Assembly (NCBI RefSeq): GCF_000160695.1
Contig: NZ_GG694006.1
Span: forward strand, 324,547-388,546
Reading direction: 5' to 3'
Source of the DNA: Centipeda flueggei ATCC 43531
Lineage (GTDB): Bacteria > Bacillota > Negativicutes > Selenomonadales > Selenomonadaceae
DNA length: 64,000 bases
Positions 1 to 8,513 of this stretch are shown one piece after another. A program made the position numbers and the translations under genes. The notes beneath the pieces were generated by a model. It was not told the origin of the DNA, searched no databases, and saw only the letters and a list, made by a program, of their open reading frames with translations. The first letter of the stretch is position 1; every line of letters begins with the position of its first letter.

Positions 1-141
1 TGGGCACGAGAAGAATCAATATATGGCGGTTGCAATGACGCTATCGAAATGTATCGTCATGTGAAGCAATTTACCCTAATTACATCGGACGAGTTTATCG
101 ATATCATCACTAGCTATGATCCTGAAATTCAGCTACTATGA
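1..141 (+). CDS. C-terminal end of an unidentified protein (probable CDI immunity protein), cut by the window edge
   Basis: Frame 1 is open from the first base and ends at TGA 139-141, giving 46 residues that end ...SYDPEIQLL. No family is recognised. It lies directly before a truncated CdiA fragment, the same position held by the immunity genes at 1064, 3274 and 5342, so an immunity role is inferred from context only. Base composition is AT-rich like those immunity genes. Confidence 0.5.
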   Translation, partial: WAREESIYGGCNDAIEMYRHVKQFTLITSDEFIDIITSYDPEIQLL

Positions 142-151
142 TTCACGAAAA

Positions 152-1036
152 ATAAACACAGCCATTATCTCAACCGAAAACAAATTCAGCGCTGCAAGCA
201 TCGGTGCATCCTTCTCTCCGTAGGGACTCCCGAACACCAGCGTCAGCGCAAACAAAGGCAATGGCAACAGTACAGAATCCGTGACCGCCTATTCCCCCAC
301 CATCGTTTCTGCAAAGAACGACCTCAGCCTCACCTCCGCCGGCAAGGATATGGACATCATCGGGAGTAAGGCACAGGGCGAGAAGATCACGGCAAAGGTC
401 GGCGGGAATCTCAAGATTGAGACCTTGCAGGAGAAAGAAACCTACGAGGAAGACAACCACTCCACCGGCTTTGGTGTCTCGTGGAACGTCAACTTCTTTG
501 ATAAAACCACCGATAAACTTGTTTCGCCAGGTTCTAAAAATGCCTACCGCAAATTTTCCATGCCCAACATCGGAGGTTCCTTCAGTAAAGGAAATATCGA
601 CTCCCACTATCGCAGTGCACGCGATCAGGCAGGATTCTTCGCAGGAAGCAAAGGCTTTGATATCTACGTAGAAAAGAATACCGACCTTAAGGGCGGCGTG
701 ATCGCGAGCAAGACGACTTCGGACAAGAACCATCTTTCCACAGGTACACTCTCCTTTAGCGATCTCAAAAACGAAGCCGATTACAGTGCAAAGAGTATCG
801 GTGCCTCCTACCACAAATACGGCAACTATAAAAACATGACCGAGGACGAGCAGAACAAAGTTTACAACACCATCGGTCTTGCCCCGAACATCTCCATGCC
901 CGTCAAGGGAGATGCAAGCAGCACAACAAAATCTGCCGTTGCCGCAGGAACAATCGACATCCGTGAGAATCCAGCACAGGACATCTCCGCCCTCAGCCGT
1001 GACACGGCAAACTCGCTAAAAAAACAACGATTTTAA
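152..1036 (+). pseudogene. Truncated CdiA/FhaB-type adhesin fragment (module 1), toxin tip lost
   Basis: Frame 2 encodes haemagglutinin-type beta-helix sequence typical of large two-partner-secretion exoproteins (repeated SAKNDLSLTSAGKD / GGNLKIETLQEKETY style segments), then a region ending ISALSRDTANSLKKQRF. An in-frame TAG at 221-223 interrupts it; the local context SFSP*GL suggests a CAG to TAG change. From about 759 onward the sequence is repeated at 1530 and, partly, at 3780. In those copies DTANSLNELGRIFDK continues into a pre-toxin region; here it stops and is followed by an immunity gene, so the toxin has been deleted. There is no signal peptide or N-terminal TPS domain. This is a displaced 3' cdiA piece, the usual form of an orphan cdiA-CT module. 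A GTG at 281 could restart translation but is probably not used. Confidence 0.75.
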
Positions 1037-1063
1037 ATAAATGACAATTAAAGGAGACAGATT

Positions 1064-1528
1064 ATGAAAAACGATTTTGAGGAGAAGTTTACAGAATATC
1101 AAGCAGATATGGTATCTATATGTCTTGAGTATGTTGATTGGCGTGCAGATGCTATATATATATACTGCTCATATGAAAGTAATACGATTTATGGTGATTG
1201 TTTTTTTGAAATTACTAAAAAAGTTGTAAAGAAGCACCAACTTAATGATATCAAAGGAAAGGAGGAAGGCTTTGAATATGATGTATCTGAAGAGCGACAA
1301 AGAGGTCTATTGGATATTATTTCTGAGGACATAGAAAAAATTTATACACTTTGCATGAAATATGGAAAAGACATGCCGACAGAAATGAAACTGGTATATG
1401 ATGTAAAAAAGAATAGCCTCAAAGCAGACTACTGCTATGAGAATCTATGGACAGATTCTGAAACAAAATTAGGATTACATATTTGCGAAGAATGGTTTGA
1501 GGAGGTCAAGAAAAAAGAGGAAGGTTGA
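1064..1528 (+). CDS. YezG/DUF600-like immunity protein (copy 1)
   Basis: A 154-residue acidic cytosolic protein with a strong ribosome site (AAAGGAGA, 8 bases before ATG). It has the pattern of the DUF600/YezG immunity family: an N-terminal FTEYQADMVSICLEYV helix, then IYIYCSYE and a YGDCFFEI strand, and TEMKLVYD near residue 108. YezG-type proteins neutralise non-specific nuclease toxins of the YeeF type. It is clearly paralogous to the protein at 3274, which sits behind such a nuclease. The gene follows CdiA fragment 1, which has lost its toxin, so this is an orphan immunity gene that could still protect against neighbours carrying the matching toxin. AT-richer than the adhesin DNA around it. 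Confidence 0.75.
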   Translation: MKNDFEEKFTEYQADMVSICLEYVDWRADAIYIYCSYESNTIYGDCFFEITKKVVKKHQLNDIKGKEEGFEYDVSEERQRGLLDIISEDIEKIYTLCMKYGKDMPTEMKLVYDVKKNSLKADYCYENLWTDSETKLGLHICEEWFEEVKKKEEG

Positions 1529-2203
1529 GTTAGCGACCTCAAAAATGAAGCCGATTACAGTGCAAAGAGCATCGGTGCCTCCTACCACAAATACGACAAC
1601 TATAAAAACATGACCGAGGACGAGCAGAACAAAGTCTACAACACCATCGGTCTTGCCCCGAACATCTCCATGCCCGTCAAGGGAGATGCAAGCAGCACAA
1701 CAAAACCTGCTGTTGCTGCAGGAACAATCGATATCCGCGAGAATAAGTCGCAGGACATCTCTGCCCTCAGCCGTGACACTGCAAACTCGCTCAACGAACT
1801 CGGACGTATCTTCGACAAGGCAAAAATCGAAGAACAGCAGGAGCTTGCCGCAGTCTTCGGTGAGGAGGCATTCCGTCTCGCCCACAACTTGAAGGATGAT
1901 GGCAGCGGACGCAAGATCGCCATTCATATCGCTATTGGGGGCATCATGAGTGCGATCACAGGCGCCGGCTTTGCTTCGGGTGCCATCGGTGCAGGACTCA
2001 ACGAGGCTCTTATCAAGAACCTAAAGGGTTTAGATCCCGGCACCGCCCAAATCGTCAGCGGCATCATCGGCGCAGCTGCGGCGAAGGCAATCGGAGGAAA
2101 TGCACAAGCTGGAGCAAGTGCTGCCGCAAGCGGGGCAAAGTGGAATGAATATCAAAAAGATCCTCGTATAAAAGAAAAATTACAAGAAATACTAAAAAAA
2201 TGA
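1529..2203 (+). pseudogene. Truncated CdiA conserved region (module 2), 5' part before a poly-A frameshift
   Basis: Frame 2 opens right after the preceding immunity stop with VSDLKNEADYSAKSIGAS, a near-copy of the segment at about 759, so a recombination joint lies at 1529. It reads through DTANSLNELGRIFDKAKIEEQQEL and a glycine/alanine-rich hydrophobic stretch (about 1921-2130; IGGIMSAITGAGFASGAIGAG) that resembles the pre-toxin region of CDI proteins, then NEYQKDPRIKEKLQEILKK and TGA at 2201-2203. The stop lies just after a run of seven A (2194-2200). The next frame is open across the run and continues the protein into the nuclease domain, so losing one A (or slipping) would rejoin the two. 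No start or secretion signal is present; an internal ATG at 1610 is not convincing. Confidence 0.7.
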
Positions 2204-3263
2204 AAAGTTCGATGATCTTAAAGAAAACGAACGTATTATTGTCGTAAAACAAGATGAAAATGGAAACACTATTAGCGTTTCTGTTGATTCTGAAGGAAAC
2301 TTAAAAGATCTTGATCTACCACCCGAATACGCAGATGCGCACCCTGAAATAAAGAATGGTGCGGTAATTGTACGTCGCGTGACCCTAGGATCGGCAACGG
2401 ACGATGGCAATACATTTACTGTTTCATTGGGAGAAAACGATGGTCATATATCTAATCTAATCCCCGAACCCAACCAATTAAAAGATCGAGGACAGCAAAC
2501 TTTCTCTTTTGAAAAGTTTAGCTTTACCACACACAAAGTATTAGATTTTCTCGGATATATTCCAGCAGTCGGTTCTGCAGCAAGTATAGCAGATGGAATC
2601 CTATACGTTGCAGATGGAAATTATGAAGAAGCTATACGATCTGTCGGAATGATCATTCCTGGTGCAAAATATCTCAAAGCCGCAAAGAAATTGACTGGTG
2701 TGCTGGGAATTTCACGCCTTATACGAACCGAAAAGAATGTTCCAGTGCGTTTGCCGGCAGGAAAACCGGCCTCTTCTTCTATACCGCTGGAAGATCTTGG
2801 AAGGATAAAGCCTGGCTCAAAAGACATATACATGCCGGATGGCAAGTCTCTACGCCCCAATATTCAATATAAGGCGGGAGAATTCGAGTATTTGTATAAG
2901 ACCGATGAGGCAGGGCGTCTCAGCCAATTCAAGACAGACAATCTTCAGCTTACTGAACGTGATAAGAGGCTCAGGCACAACCCGAATACTCCTGGCAAAC
3001 AAGAAGGAGACCAAGCAGCTCATCTTGCGGCAGATCGTTTCGGGGGTTCACCAGAGCTCGCGAATCTGGTATCTCAGAGTTCACATGTAAATCTGAGTGA
3101 GTACAAGAAACTAGAGAACGAGTGGGCGAAGGCCATTAAGGAGGGAAAGAATGTACAAGTTGAAGTAAATGTATTGTATGAAGGATCTAATGCAAGACCA
3201 TCGTCATTTGATGTTGCATATTGGATAGACGGTAAATTAAACCATAAAACGATAACGCAATAG
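2202..3263 (+). CDS. CDI toxin C-terminal module: pre-toxin region plus DNA/RNA non-specific nuclease
   Basis: The frame is open from 2196 but has no ATG; the first usable start is GTG at 2379, so this is best read as the continuation of the CdiA fragment upstream, out of frame by a poly-A tract. Around 2530-2700 it encodes a hydrophobic pre-toxin helix pair (LDFLGYIPAVGSAASIADG). The last 100 residues match the Endonuclease_NS_2 fold found in YeeF-type and CdiA toxins: a GDQAAHLAADRFGGSPELAN motif holding the likely catalytic His, then NLVSQSSHVNLSEYKKLENE and a strand-rich end (PSSFDVAYWIDGK). The toxin would enter a target cell and cut nucleic acid. The DUF600 immunity gene follows 10 bases later, the pairing known for this toxin class. 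Confidence 0.75.
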   Translation, partial: EKFDDLKENERIIVVKQDENGNTISVSVDSEGNLKDLDLPPEYADAHPEIKNGAVIVRRVTLGSATDDGNTFTVSLGENDGHISNLIPEPNQLKDRGQQTFSFEKFSFTTHKVLDFLGYIPAVGSAASIADGILYVADGNYEEAIRSVGMIIPGAKYLKAAKKLTGVLGISRLIRTEKNVPVRLPAGKPASSSIPLEDLGRIKPGSKDIYMPDGKSLRPNIQYKAGEFEYLYKTDEAGRLSQFKTDNLQLTERDKRLRHNPNTPGKQEGDQAAHLAADRFGGSPELANLVSQSSHVNLSEYKKLENEWAKAIKEGKNVQVEVNVLYEGSNARPSSFDVAYWIDGKLNHKTITQ

Positions 3264-3273
3264 GAGAATTATT

Positions 3274-3735
3274 ATGAAAAAGATATTTGAAGATTATTTT
3301 ACAGAATTCCAAGCAGATATGGTCTCGATTTGTTTAGAATACGTTGAAGACAGAGCAGATAAGATCTATATTTATTGTGCATATGAGGCAAATTCGATCT
3401 ATGGTGACTTCTTTTATATGATTTCCGGAAAAATTGTTGAGAGGGATCAGCTAAATAGCAATCTTGGATGCACTGATCTATTATATGACACATCAGATGA
3501 TCGTCAGCTTGCAGTACTAAGGATTCTAACAGAAGATATGGAAAAAATCGCTAAATTATGTACGGAATATGAACGATCTGTACCGACAGAAATGAAATTG
3601 ATATATGATGTAAAATCGAACGCATTAGAAGCCAATTACAACTATGAGAACGTAATAACGGGAACAGAATTTATCTCAGAACACATCTTTGATAAATGGT
3701 TCCAGGAGGTAAAAGCGAACAAAAATAATAGTTGA
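3274..3735 (+). CDS. YezG/DUF600-like immunity protein (copy 2), partner of the upstream nuclease
   Basis: A 153-residue acidic protein with a good ribosome site (AGGAGA before ATG). It shares an N-terminal FTEFQADMVSICLEYVEDRA block, IYIYCAYE, YGDFFYMI and TEMKLIYD with copy 1, about half the residues overall. Placed 10 bases behind the non-specific nuclease module it is the natural cognate antitoxin: DUF600/YezG proteins bind and block such nucleases. Likely co-transcribed with the toxin module or expressed from an internal promoter. Confidence 0.8.
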   Translation: MKKIFEDYFTEFQADMVSICLEYVEDRADKIYIYCAYEANSIYGDFFYMISGKIVERDQLNSNLGCTDLLYDTSDDRQLAVLRILTEDMEKIAKLCTEYERSVPTEMKLIYDVKSNALEANYNYENVITGTEFISEHIFDKWFQEVKANKNNS

Positions 3736-3756
3736 GTTCTCTATAAACTCTGTGGC

Positions 3757-3893
3757 AGTACCCGGAACCATATCCACATCCGCGAGAATCCAACGCAGGA
3801 TATATCTCGGCGCTGAGCCGTGACACTGCTAACTCACTGAACGAGCTCGGCCGAATCTTTGACAAGAAGAAGATTGAGGAACAACAGGAGCTC
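3757..3893 (+). pseudogene. Degenerate copy of the CdiA conserved region at the start of module 3
   Basis: After the immunity stop the DNA again resembles the cdiA segment GTIDIRENPAQDISALSRDTANSLNELGRIFD, but with small insertions. REN-P-TQD reads in frame 1 and LSRDTANSLNELGRIFDKKKIEEQQEL in frame 0, the shift falling at about 3801. The first part of the repeat is missing compared with module 2, so each module restarts at a different point of the same parental cdiA. Not expected to be translated on its own. Confidence 0.6.
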
Positions 3894-5330
3894 GTGCGCG
3901 TATTCCGCGAAGAGGCATTCCGTCTCGCTCATAACTTGAAGGACGATGGCAGCGGACGCAAGATCGCCATTCATTTCGCTATTGGCGGCATCATGAGTGC
4001 GATCACAGGCGCCGGCTTCGCTTCGGGTGCCATCGGTGCAGGACTCAACGAGGCACTCATTAATAACCTAAAGGGTCTAGATCCCGGCACGGCACAGATC
4101 GTCAGCGGCATCATCGGCGCAGCTGCGGCGAAGGCAATCGGAGGAAATGCAACAGCAGGAGCAACTGCGACGGCGAGTGGGACAAAGTGGAACTTCTTTG
4201 GTTTTGCTTATCGCCCAGATAAAATGTATGCCGGCTCAGTAGATGGCAAGTACACTTTTGTAGAGATGGTCAAAGAATCCTTAGTAAAAGAAGATGGAAG
4301 CACCTTATCTGAGACAGAAGCAATTCAGCTATTAACGGACTTAGATAATTTTATGATGGAGCAGGAACCAGAAAAAGCAAATTCAAGGAAAATTCTTGTA
4401 GAAAAATTTTCAAATATCGTACGTGTCGCAGATCGACTGCATTCTCTAGGGTATACAGAAGAAAGTGTAAATCATTTCTTAAATCGATATACAGATCACG
4501 TGAATAAATCCTCTAAGCATCCATTTACATACGTCGGTATTGGAAATGGTAGCGGTTTTGTCGATTCTGAATATATAGGGAAGGATTTTCAATTCTCTAA
4601 CTATATTTACGATCGAAGCAGTGTACAAAGCAAACAGAATCCCGGCATCTACGGATGGAAATATGTCGATGACATTCTTGTCGGAATCAATAAAAATGGT
4701 GATATCTTCCTTGATGAGCAACATAAGCCAGTTATTTGGGAAGCTGATGTGGCAGAGCACCCATTCGCAACAAAATCACTGAAAGATAAAATAGATTTTG
4801 TTGTGAAACAAACGGAGCTATTTCCCACGAAGGGAACTTCAGAAGATTTTCAAAAAGAAGTGGATCAAGGTGTAGCATACTACGTAGATCCAGCAGATTA
4901 TATGGGGGCCGGAAGGGTTGTTAAAGTTGCTCAAGCAGTAAAGCCCCTGACAGAGCCACTCATAAAGGATTTGAGCAAAGCCGCAGCTGATAGGGTTGTG
5001 AGCGAGCTAAAAACATTCCAACCAAAAGTATGGATCATTGATAATCAAAAAATCCTACTGGATAAATCTGGCATGAAACATATTTTAGAACGATATCATC
5101 CGGCATTCTGGGCTGGAAAAACAGCGAAGGAAAAACAAACGTTTTTTGCACTAAAAACCTCTATAAAAGATATAGAGTACACAATTCAAGAGATCATATA
5201 TCAAAATCGAAGTTCTCTCTCAAATATTTCCTCCTTCTACCAAAAACAGATTGAGGGGGTTATTAATGAAGTAAACTACGTTGTAGGATTTACAAAAGGA
5301 AGAATCGGTCAGTTTTATATTAAAGAGTAG
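3894..5330 (+). CDS. CDI toxin C-terminal module 3 (conserved region plus unrecognised toxin)
   Basis: Frame 0 from GTG 3894 gives 478 residues. The first 90 (FREEAFRLAHNLKDDGSGRK to GGNATAGATATASGTKWN) are nearly identical to module 2, then the sequence diverges completely at about 4195, the classic toxin-swap boundary. The divergent 380 residues are AT-rich. They carry an acidic helical middle (IQLLTDLDNFMMEQEPEKAN), a tyrosine-rich segment and a basic C-terminal part with MKHILERYHPAFWAGKTAKE and TFFALKTSIKDIEYTIQEII. That His-Glu-Arg-His arrangement followed by a helix resembles small RNase-like toxins of the BECR superfamily, but I do not recognise the family with certainty. The immunity gene follows 11 bases downstream. 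The true N terminus lies in the broken upstream copy. Confidence 0.65.
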   Translation: MRVFREEAFRLAHNLKDDGSGRKIAIHFAIGGIMSAITGAGFASGAIGAGLNEALINNLKGLDPGTAQIVSGIIGAAAAKAIGGNATAGATATASGTKWNFFGFAYRPDKMYAGSVDGKYTFVEMVKESLVKEDGSTLSETEAIQLLTDLDNFMMEQEPEKANSRKILVEKFSNIVRVADRLHSLGYTEESVNHFLNRYTDHVNKSSKHPFTYVGIGNGSGFVDSEYIGKDFQFSNYIYDRSSVQSKQNPGIYGWKYVDDILVGINKNGDIFLDEQHKPVIWEADVAEHPFATKSLKDKIDFVVKQTELFPTKGTSEDFQKEVDQGVAYYVDPADYMGAGRVVKVAQAVKPLTEPLIKDLSKAAADRVVSELKTFQPKVWIIDNQKILLDKSGMKHILERYHPAFWAGKTAKEKQTFFALKTSIKDIEYTIQEIIYQNRSSLSNISSFYQKQIEGVINEVNYVVGFTKGRIGQFYIKE

Positions 5331-5341
5331 GAGGATATAGT

Positions 5342-5890
5342 ATGTTCATTTGTAAGTCTTTAGTGCGTGATCCAAGAAATAAAATCGTAGACGTGGATCT
5401 TATTCAACCCTCATGGTTCACTGAAGCAACGGATGCAGAAGGTCTCAAAAAAATATCTAAATATATTGATGACCGAAACTATATAGAGGGGGTAATTCTA
5501 TTAAGTTATAACAATGAAAATATTTTCACCTATAGAAATTGGGACGATGTTAATTATTGGTGGATGTATATCACATTGGCAGTTCAGATGGTTTTAGACG
5601 AAGGGGAAGGATGGCTATACATGCCAGACCAACCGGCAAAGATCACTTTCAAAGAGTGTGGTAACGATCTCATTAAAATGTACACTGAGTGGAATGATAA
5701 AACATACATCTTGCCAGAAAAAGAACTACTAACGACCCTGCTTAAAGGTTCTATTCAATTTTTTGAGGCAATTGATGAACCCTTGGAACTTCATGGAGAG
5801 TATAATGACGAAATCAAATTCTCAAAAGAATTATTGCTTAAAGTTGAAAATAAATTTCCACAAAAATTACACAATAATATCAATCTTTGA
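5342..5890 (+). CDS. Probable immunity protein for the module 3 toxin
   Basis: A 182-residue acidic protein with strong ribosome site (TAGGAGGA, 8 bases before ATG 5342), 11 bases after the toxin stop. No known immunity family is recognised. Visible features are a Trp/Tyr-rich core (NWDDVNYWWMYI near residue 76), an acidic loop (VLDEGEGW) and a C-terminal helix. Its place, acidity and AT-rich coding make an immunity role likely. The stop is only 19 bases before the TTG start of the transporter gene, so the two may share a transcript. Confidence 0.6.
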   Translation: MFICKSLVRDPRNKIVDVDLIQPSWFTEATDAEGLKKISKYIDDRNYIEGVILLSYNNENIFTYRNWDDVNYWWMYITLAVQMVLDEGEGWLYMPDQPAKITFKECGNDLIKMYTEWNDKTYILPEKELLTTLLKGSIQFFEAIDEPLELHGEYNDEIKFSKELLLKVENKFPQKLHNNINL

Positions 5891-5909
5891 AAGTATACGG
5901 TGATATCAC

Positions 5910-7580
5910 TTGATAACACTCAACCGCCCCTCTTTACTACTCCTCATCCCCATCCTCTCCCTCTCTGCTGCCCCGACTATCGCCGCACCTGCACAGCAGG
6001 AGCAGCTCAGCCAGTCACGGGCGCAGGAGGCAGAGCGGCAGGAGCGACTCGGTGAGGAGCGTGTGGAGACGATTGTCGCCCCTCCCCCGTCTGCTGATCT
6101 TCCCGCAGATGAGAGCGTTCGACTCCACATCTCTCAGATCAGGATTGAGAACCAAGTGGAGCGATTCCGCTTCCTCGAACGTATCGCTCGCCCTTACAAG
6201 AATAAGGAGCTGTCTCTCAGCGACATCAACAAGCTCATCAATGCGATGAATCAGTCCCTCATGGCTCGTGGGTTCTCCACGAGCCGTATTGCTATCCCGG
6301 AACAAAATCTCTCCTCCGGGGAGCTCCGTCTCGTTCTGCAGATCGGCTATATTGGCACTGTTCGTTTCGCCGAGGGCAGTGATAATCTCTACTGGAAGAA
6401 TCTCTTTCCCTTTCACGAGGGAGATATCCTCAACGTACGGGACATCGAACAGGGCATTGAACAGGCGAAGCGTCTCCCTTCACAGGATATCTCTGTTCAG
6501 CTCCTGCCTGCCAATGAGCCACAGAGAACGGATGTCGTGCTCACGGTAAAACGTGGAAAGAATTTCTACGGTACGATCTCGGTGGATGATTCAGGGCTTG
6601 AGGACACGGGAAAGCTTCAATGGTATACGTCCATCGGTATCGACCAGCCCTTTCACAAGAACGATATGCTCCGCATCGGTATGAATCTCGACGGGGCGCA
6701 CGACGGGTATGAGAAAGGAACGCGCGGGCATAATATCAGCTATACCTATCCCTATGGGCGGCATACATTCTCGTTTTCCTATCAACGCTCAAAATATCAT
6801 CAGACGGTAGAGAGTGTTCCCTATAACTTCATCAGTGCAGGCGATTCCAATATTTCTACACTGTCATGGGACTATGTTCTCCATCGCTCGGCTGCGATGA
6901 AGACGAGCATGGATATCCGTCTGCGAAAACGGAATTCACACAGTTTCTTGAACGGTGTTGAGCTGCCCATTCAAGCGATGCACCAAACGTCGATGGCGGT
7001 CGGCTTTGCTGAGCGGCTCTATCTGCAGCGCAATACGCTCTATTTCCGTCTGGCGCACCGTTTCGGTCTCGGATGGCTTGGCGCACAGAAGGAGAAAACT
7101 TATCCCGATGCCCCTAAGACACTCTATCGGATGTGGCTGCTCAATGTAGATTTTGTGCATCCGTTCGAGTTCTGTCATCATCCCGCAACATTTACAACAT
7201 CCTTTCACGGACAGTATACGATGGATGGGATGCGGCTCTACGGCGTGGATATGATCAGCATGGGCAATCGCTATACGGTGCGCGGATTTGACGGAGAAAC
7301 AACACTGACGGGAACAAACGGCTGGTATTTGCGAAATGAGCTTTCGACACGATTCCCGAAGCAAAAAGCAGAACTCTATCTTGGGCTTGATGTCGGTGCA
7401 GTTTACGGATACGGCACGGAGGTCTACAACGGACACGTAATTGCGGGCACCGTGCTCGGGCTGCGCGGCGCAATGGATGCACTCTCCTATGACGTATTCG
7501 CCGCCGCGCCCATACAAAAACCCGAAGGATTCCGTACGCCGGATGTGACGTATGGATTCTCCCTCGGGATGAAGTTCTAG
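5910..7580 (+). CDS. CdiB/ShlB/FhaC-type outer-membrane two-partner secretion transporter
   Basis: A 556-residue Omp85-superfamily protein that would export a CdiA/FhaB exoprotein across the outer membrane. Residues 1-26 form a signal peptide (LLLLIPILSLSAAPTIAAPA). A Q/E/R-rich linker of about 40 residues follows, then two POTRA-like units (about 65-215; SDINKLINAMNQSLMARGFS, then LVLQIGYIGTVRF), then a 16-strand type barrel with alternating aromatic residues, the conserved VRGFDG motif near residue 455 and a terminal Phe (YGFSLGMKF). The only in-frame start is TTG 5910; an in-frame TGA sits at 5901. The ribosome site is weak. It lies downstream of the orphan toxin modules, whereas cdiB usually precedes cdiA, so it may serve a cdiA to the left of the window. 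Confidence 0.88.
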   Translation: MITLNRPSLLLLIPILSLSAAPTIAAPAQQEQLSQSRAQEAERQERLGEERVETIVAPPPSADLPADESVRLHISQIRIENQVERFRFLERIARPYKNKELSLSDINKLINAMNQSLMARGFSTSRIAIPEQNLSSGELRLVLQIGYIGTVRFAEGSDNLYWKNLFPFHEGDILNVRDIEQGIEQAKRLPSQDISVQLLPANEPQRTDVVLTVKRGKNFYGTISVDDSGLEDTGKLQWYTSIGIDQPFHKNDMLRIGMNLDGAHDGYEKGTRGHNISYTYPYGRHTFSFSYQRSKYHQTVESVPYNFISAGDSNISTLSWDYVLHRSAAMKTSMDIRLRKRNSHSFLNGVELPIQAMHQTSMAVGFAERLYLQRNTLYFRLAHRFGLGWLGAQKEKTYPDAPKTLYRMWLLNVDFVHPFEFCHHPATFTTSFHGQYTMDGMRLYGVDMISMGNRYTVRGFDGETTLTGTNGWYLRNELSTRFPKQKAELYLGLDVGAVYGYGTEVYNGHVIAGTVLGLRGAMDALSYDVFAAAPIQKPEGFRTPDVTYGFSLGMKF

Positions 7581-7584
7581 CGTT

Positions 7585-8175
7585 TCATCCTCCGACACCA
7601 ATCTCAATCCCTCCCTTGAAAACAACAACCACCTGCCCGTCCTCCTTGACTACAATGTGATCGAGCAATCCGCCCCATAGCTCCTCATCGAACTCAACTT
7701 GCTCCCCGTCGATACCACATACCAGTTGAATCATGCCCTCCAAGGTGTTTCTCTTGCTCTCCCTCTCGGTGATTTGCTCGTCCAACTTCTCCAAAGCCCC
7801 CTGCTTTTCCAGATAGCGTGCGCGAATCTCATTCTCCTGTTTCAGATACGTCGTCTGATCCTGTGCCACCCGTGCATTCTCGCGAATCAGCGTTTCAAGA
7901 CGTTCTGCCAAAACGCTGAGTTCCTGCTCTATCTTACCGTGCTCCTCCATCAACTTCTCTGTCTGGCAAACGCCGTCAATCAGCTCCGTGAGTTCCGCAA
8001 TCACGTTCTCTCTGACTTCCACCAAGGAGTTCAGAGCCTTGACGAAAATCCGTTTGATTTCCTCTTCTGTCAGATGCCTCGTACTGCACGGCTTGGAGAT
8101 TATTGCTTCCCCCCACACAGCTCTCTGCTTTTGTAAAAATGAAACCTTTGACCGCCTCTCCCTAGTTATGCTCAA
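7585..8175 (-). pseudogene. C-terminal remnant of a large serine recombinase
   Basis: The minus strand encodes the tail of a resolvase/integrase-type serine recombinase: CSTRHLTEEEIKRIFVKALN is the helix after the zinc ribbon, then a long coiled coil (about residues 55-150; EQELSVLAERLETLIREN, RYLEKQGALEKLDEQITERE) and the short end LLDHIVVKEDGQVVVVFKGG. The catalytic N-terminal domain with its serine and the zinc-binding cysteines are absent. The first 30 residues of the reading frame do not look native. This is what is left of an integrated element next to the CDI locus. It is tail to tail with the transporter gene, 4 bases apart. Confidence 0.75.
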
Positions 8176-8241
8176 ACGTTTTGCTTTACATCGTAAACTA
8201 AATAAGCTTTACTTGTTCTAAAAGGAAGGAGTATGGTCATC

Positions 8242-8513
8242 ATGTCAACTGTTCCCACTCAAATAAGAATTGACCGGAACATAAAAAACAGGTCAGCGCT
8301 TTGTTTTCCGAGCTGGGTCTAGATATGTCCGGTGCCGTTAATATGTTTCTGCATCAGTGTGTCCTTCGTGGAGGTATTCCGTTTTCTATCGAAATACCCC
8401 GTTATAAGCAAACTGCCTTGATGGCAATGGAAGCAGCAAGAAGGATCTCCTACGACCCGAATGTCCCTAGTTATGACAACATGGATGATTTAAAGATGGC
8501 ATTGGAAGAATGA
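8242..8513 (+). pseudogene. dinJ: RelB/DinJ-family antitoxin, frameshifted
   Basis: Translation from ATG 8242 gives MSTVPTQIRIDRNIK, the ribbon-helix-helix start of a DinJ/RelB antitoxin, then runs out of frame at a run of six A (8283-8288). One extra A restores KQVSALFSELGLDMSGAVNM and the rest of a normal antitoxin (FLHQCVLRGGIPFSIEIP, ending NMDDLKMALEE). So a single-base loss in a homopolymer has broken it. A ribosome site (AAGGAAGGAG) precedes the gene. It overlaps the toxin gene by ATGA at 8510-8513, the normal operon layout. Confidence 0.75.

Noticed and set aside
4990-5330. EndoU nuclease reading of the module 3 toxin
   Set aside because: The two His and Lys arrangement of EndoU toxins is not evident; only a general RNase-like look remains, so no family was named.
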